Shown: in pieces, positions 59,601-64,000 of the stretch
Numbering within the stretch: position 1 is the stretch's first letter
How the letters are laid out: each line of letters opens with the position of its first letter
Origin: Galdieria partita
Lineage: Eukaryota; Rhodophyta; Bangiophyceae; Galdieriales; Galdieriaceae
Length of the DNA stretch: 64,000 nucleotides
Reading direction: 5' to 3'
Assembly (NCBI GenBank): GCA_025991245.1
Contig: BQMJ01000005.1
Location: 1 to 64,000, forward strand
Translations under genes and position numbers: made by a program
Notes under the pieces: model-generated
What the model was told of the DNA's origin: nothing
Databases searched by the model: none
Seen by the model: the letters and a program-made list of their open reading frames with translations, nothing else

Positions 59601-61879
59601 ATACCGCCCAAGAAATAAAATACTCCTTCTGTAAGACCTCTTTCCTCAAAAAGGGACACTACTCTTTGGGGACCAAGCTGATCTGCATAATTGCTAGCTA
59701 TTTGAGCACACAACTGAGAGTTACCTCTTGGATTGACTCTGAGAAGTTCCTTTAAGCAATCCAAAGAATCTTCGGGTGAAAGATTAGCAAAGTATCCAAT
59801 CAAAAATTCAGGACTAAGAGCATGAGTATTAGCCATGACTCTTTTAATATCATCCAAGTCATTATAGTTCTCCAAAGCACGCTGGAAAAGACCTTGTCTC
59901 TCGCAAAGATTAGCAATCTTTTTTCGATCATAATAGTGAAATATATTCTGTGCCATAATTGCGTCTGCTACTGGTGGTGCGGAGAGAAGATTGACTTCTA
60001 ATAATCTTGTCTGCAGTTCAGCATCTTCGGCACGATCGTCCTTCAACGCATCAAGTAAATAAGACGTCCCTTCTTGTATCAAACCACGAGAATAAAACAT
60101 TTCTGCTATAGCTGCATGATCAAGAGGTTTTCCTCCACCTTCTTGAAACTGTTTCAAGAAGTACTGAGCCAAGTCAAGTGCGCTCTTGGGAGAATAATTA
60201 ACTGCCGTTTGTATAAGTTCCATGGGTTCCACAGATAGTCCAACTCGTTTCGCATACAATAAAATTTTATCGTAAGCTCCATTTTCTAAAAATGCCTAAA
60301 ATCCAGTTAGCATCGATGAAAATGACCAAAATTCGGACTAGTGCATTACCTCAATAACTTTGCCGTGTGCTTCAGCCTTCAAATATATCTGAAGTGCCAG
60401 CTTTGGATCTGAGGATCTCACAACGTCTCCCAATTCCTCACTACAAGTAATCTTATCTTCATTCATCCAACGTTCCAAAAGTTGAGTACGACCAAATTGG
60501 ATAACTTGACCACCCAATTCCGCACTTTCGAAACGATTCAGAGCACCTCGTTCCAATAAGGCTTGAAAATATAACAACAACGCAGAGGGTTGCCCCTGAG
60601 TTGCTGGGACAGACTTGAATTTGGCGATAGTTTCAGGCGTTCTTAAAATCCCTCCTGGAGATTCCGCTGCAACTCTTGCAGCTTCTTTATAATTTCCAGC
60701 ATTAAACAATTGGTCAAAGTATCTTTCATATAGATCTTCAGCTCCAGGAAGCTTGTTTCTGGATGCCACTTTGATAGCCAGTTGAACATCGCCTAAAGAA
60801 TCAAGAATATACGGAACAAAATAGTTGGGTTCTACAGAAAATCCTAACAATTGTCCTCTGCGGTTCAAACCAATGAAACCTCCAGTGTTGGTGTGTACCG
60901 CTGTAAGGAAAATAGTGGACTCTGTGATACGATTCATATAGAGACATCTTCCGCTCTCTAAATCATAAACTTGAACATATCCCAATCTTGTGACTAAATA
61001 AGCAAATGAATACATAGAAGACACCTGCAAAGCAACAGGGAAATCCTTTTCCGCTGCTTCTGGAGGATAATAGATGTCCGTAACACACTTTGTAAAACGC
61101 GGAGCATCCGAAGGTTTCTTATCTTGACCAATTTCAATTACATGAAACTTACTTGCATTGGAAGTTTTGGTGGCAAATACAAATAGTTTTGTACCAGGAT
61201 CCTTCGAATTGATTTGAAACTTACAAAACGCCGCTGCATGGCCTTCAATAGCTTGGGATACACGACGCTCAACTGAGTACAACTGCATCCTCCCAACAAC
61301 TTTGTCTCCCTCTTGTTGCAATCCGATCAATACTAACCACTTTTCATCTTCATCTGCTCGATAATTTATAATCTGTGCGTTCATCAAGGTAGCGTGTCTA
61401 TCATACATTTTCACTGGTTCTGAACTTGTGTCTGTGCAATCCCAATGATAAACTGAATGGGAAGTGACAAGACCGAGTGTCTTTTGAGACAGCCATTTCC
61501 AGAAAAGAACTTCTTCTTCCATGACGTAGGACTTTACCTTACTTTTCTTCCCGATATCAAAAAGTTGAAGCTGTACTCCAGCCTTCAACGCCAACACTTT
61601 GGTAGCAGGGTTCATCAATACTGAGTCTGCCGTTATGGGACGTCTAATAATATTGGAAGGTTCCTGTATATCTATAATTGCCACTTGATTCTGACTCCCA
61701 CCGGAAACCTCCCTCACACAGAGGTATTTGTCCGATTCCATGGTTACGGTGCTAAAAGATATGGATTCTGTGTTGATGTCGAGTGATGTTAACTAAAGAA
61801 ACTTAAACCATAACGATACACGACTAGAGCTCGCCAAACTTACGGATAAAATCTCCTCCAGCTGCACAGGTTGAGACAT
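56624..61879 (-). CDS. CHC: Clathrin heavy chain
   Basis: Forms the legs of the clathrin triskelion that coats endocytic and Golgi vesicles. Three exons: 61879-61844, 61792-60350 and 60295-56624, with introns of 51 and 54 bp, giving about 1716 aa, close to the family's usual 1675-1700. The first 12-residue exon (MSQPVQLEEILS) is followed by LDINTESISFSTVTMESDKY, the conserved start of the terminal β-propeller. Propeller repeats fill about 1-340 (for example QVAIIDIQEP, YVQVYDLESGRCLYMNRITE). The linker and long α-helical heavy-chain repeats follow to about 1600. The C-terminal tail after a Lys/Glu/Gln helix is Pro/Gly/Ser-rich (QTPMLGYGPFGNGPPSAYSQ), as in other clathrins. It lies head-to-head with CTR9. 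Confidence 0.98.
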
Positions 61880-62042
61880 GGTGATGTGCTATACTTAGTT
61901 TCACGGAACAACCCAGTAAAGCTGAAAAAGAAAAGCTTCTTTCTACAGACTAATAAGTACTTTAAACAGTTGTTTGGACTGCTCGCATGCCAAACAATTT
62001 ACAGTCACTCATATCTGTGCACAACATTGTGCTTGTGGTGGA
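61880..62042. promoter_or_regulatory. Shared divergent promoter region of clathrin heavy chain and CTR9
   Basis: 163 bp separate the two start codons of oppositely transcribed genes, so both 5' leaders and promoters must lie here or overlap the neighbours. I see no clear TATA box. The region contains AT-rich stretches near 61915-61970. Confidence 0.6.
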
Positions 62043-64000
62043 ATGTCTCAAGAGGTCGCAAGCTTAGGACTATATGACTTCGAGACAGTAATCGAGAAAA
62101 CAGCTTCTTTAGTTAAGGAGCAAAGCTTGGAAGAATGCAGGACAGTTTTGGAGGAAGCTTTGAACACTTCTTCTCGAAAGGCCTCCGAGTTTTCTAACCA
62201 GAGGGAGGTAGCCGTCTTAAGAGATAGACTAGTAGCATGCTACCTGATGCTCAGTGCAACAGGGAAGCAGAATCAAAGAACTAAGGAAGATTTACAGAAA
62301 CTCATTTTAGAACAGATGTCGCTTCTAGACTCGCAGTACGGGTCAAATGCACGGTTACAACAACTTCAGGGTTGGAAAGAAATATTTGGTGAACGCTATG
62401 AAAGTGCGCTTCGTTGTTTTGAACAAGTTCCAAGGTAAATTTTGGAAGCGTCAGTTATAGGCCTGACTTAATTGTTATTTAGCAGTTCAAAAGGTCTGTT
62501 ATCGTCAATTGGAACCGCTATTGCCAAATTTTACAAAGGCGAGGTTCAAGATTCTTTAGACAGTTTTAGTTCCATAGTACGAAGATGGAGACGTTGCGAG
62601 TTAGCTTGGTTAGGTATTGCCCATTGTTACCTGGAAAAAGGTGATCAGAGAAAGGCGCAAATGGCACTTTCGAAGACAATAGAATTTGCAAAGCAGAAGT
62701 CAACAGGAGTTTCCTCAGTTTTTTGTTATGAGGCACAGGTGGCCATTGCTTATATCGCATTTGGTCAGGGCACAAAAGAAGGCGTAGAAGCAGGTTTAAG
62801 TATTTTAAAGGAACTTTATCGAGACAACACAAATGATGCACAAAATGATCCACGAGTAGTTAATCGATTAGCGGACTATTTGTTTTACAGGAAAGAATAC
62901 AAGCGAGCGTCTTCTCTACTTTGTAAGTTAAACTTGATGCAGACAAAATTTCCGCATGCTAAGGGCGAGAGTTTGTTTCAGCTTGCGCGCTTGGCTCACG
63001 TCAGTGGAGAACTAGCAGAAGCAGAAAATTTTTATACACAAGCGCTTTTGGAAGATAGTAATAGCTTGCCACAAGCAAGATTGGCGCTAGCAAACTTGTA
63101 TTTGTCTCGTGAAGACTTTCAAGCTGCAGCAGACTGTTTGGAACGTGTTCTGACCCAACGACAAGAATGCCTAGAAGCCAAAGCAACACTCGGAATTATT
63201 TTGACGTTGTTTGAAATGAAGAATGTGGCTACTTTGATTGGTCAAGAAGGGAAACTTACAAAGTATGAATTGAGAAGATCACGTAGAGAAAGAGCAATTT
63301 CTCTACTAACTGAAGTTGTCGACGCCACTACCACGCCCGATATTTCAACCTTGATCTGTCTTGCTTATTTATTAGAAGAAAACAAGCCTGAAAGAGCTTG
63401 TTCCTTATTGGAAGATTCTATAAGATTATTTGATGATCAAGCAAATATCATTATCGCACGTAGTTCACCATCAGTTAAAATACGGTTGCAAAACAATATT
63501 GCTTCGCTGTTTGCTAGAATTGGACGATACTCAGAAGCAGAAAAAATACTATCAACTGCCTTAAGGTCTTATATAGACTTGTCAGTGGATAGCCTTGAGG
63601 AAAATGTATTCCTCCAACACCTTCAACAGAGTAACGAAATCCCTATTCTTTTATTATATAATCTGGCGCTTGTTTGGGAATTTGAAGGAAAAGTGGCTCT
63701 GGCACGAAATTTATATTCACATATTATCTCGTGTTACGGTGAATATCCTGATGCCCTGGTAAGTTTAGGAACTATCAGACCGCTTTTTCTAATAATGTTG
63801 CTAGTTTCGACTGGGGCACCTTTCTTACGTCAATGAAGATTTCGCAGCAGCAAAAGAATTCTACGAAAGAGGAGCCAAGTTTAAGCCTAGACTCGCTTCC
63901 CACCTTTTAGCAACATTAGCAAGAAGTCAAGGAGATTATCACAAGTATCAAAGCCTCTTAGAACAAGCATTGCAGAGTAGACAGTTTGATGAGACCCGGG
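62043..64000 (+). CDS. CTR9: CTR9-like Paf1-complex subunit (TPR protein), 5' part
   Basis: Subunit of the Paf1 complex, which travels with RNA polymerase II and supports histone modification during elongation (family knowledge). Exon 1 runs from the ATG at 62043 to 62434, exon 2 from 62483 to 63758, and exon 3 from 63805 onward, with introns of 48 and 46 bp. The gene runs out of the window, so only about 640 aa are seen of a protein usually near 1000 or more. It is built of TPR repeats: WLGIAHCYLEKGDQRKAQMA, VVNRLADYLFYRKEYKRASS, LFQLARLAHVSGELAEAENF, ARLALANLYLSREDFQAAAD and AKATLGIIL. The order and the 'LAdyLFYrkeY' and 'AKGESLFQLARLAH' stretches are typical of CTR9, as is RLGHLSYVNEDFAAAKEFY after the second intron. 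Another long TPR protein is the main alternative. Confidence 0.85.

Noticed and set aside
1-64000. tRNA, rRNA or CRISPR arrays
   Set aside because: No T-loop/anticodon pattern, rRNA core sequence or spaced palindromic repeats were noticed; a tRNAscan or Infernal run would settle it.

Overview
The window is one end of a eukaryotic nuclear chromosome. It opens with about 0.5 kb of telomere (10-base unit AATAAACCCT, C-rich strand 5'->3', so this is the left end) and runs through a roughly 44 kb subtelomeric zone into a compact gene-rich region. Spliceosomal introns of mostly 46-58 bp, the standard genetic code, AT-rich DNA, a class 2 dihydroorotate dehydrogenase, clathrin and CTR9 suggest a small-genome unicellular eukaryote. 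A cyanidiophycean red alga such as Galdieria fits best, but this is inferred from style and not proved.

Layout. 1-495 is telomere. 515-8985 holds four diverged copies of a subtelomeric repeat unit whose left edges carry decayed telomere motifs; one copy contains a 103-bp triplication. 8986-14400 is T-rich with no gene. 14400-21980 is decayed, repeat-like sequence. 22067-34600 is a cluster of four related genes or gene remains encoding P-loop NTPases with C-terminal nuclease-like domains, in the style of Crinkler/RHS proteins: one intact and intronless with a C-terminal SAM-like domain, one interrupted, one intact with an intron, and one decayed. 36180-40764 holds an unrecognised three-exon gene, a two-segment membrane protein with a duplicated N-terminus, and a possible small membrane protein. 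40765-45736 is nearly empty, with two interstitial telomere-type decamers at 43871-43890 that sit close to the change from subtelomere to core.

The core (45.7-64 kb) is dense. It holds a secreted glycine-rich protein, mitochondrial-type DHODH (pyrimidine synthesis, six exons), a secreted Cys/Gln-rich five-exon protein, a CaMKK-like kinase, a CUE-domain protein, clathrin heavy chain (vesicle coats), and the 5' part of a CTR9-like Paf1-complex subunit. The last two are divergent from a 163-bp shared intergenic region. The core genes are housekeeping and do not look like one pathway. The candidate unusual system is the subtelomeric NTPase/nuclease-like family.
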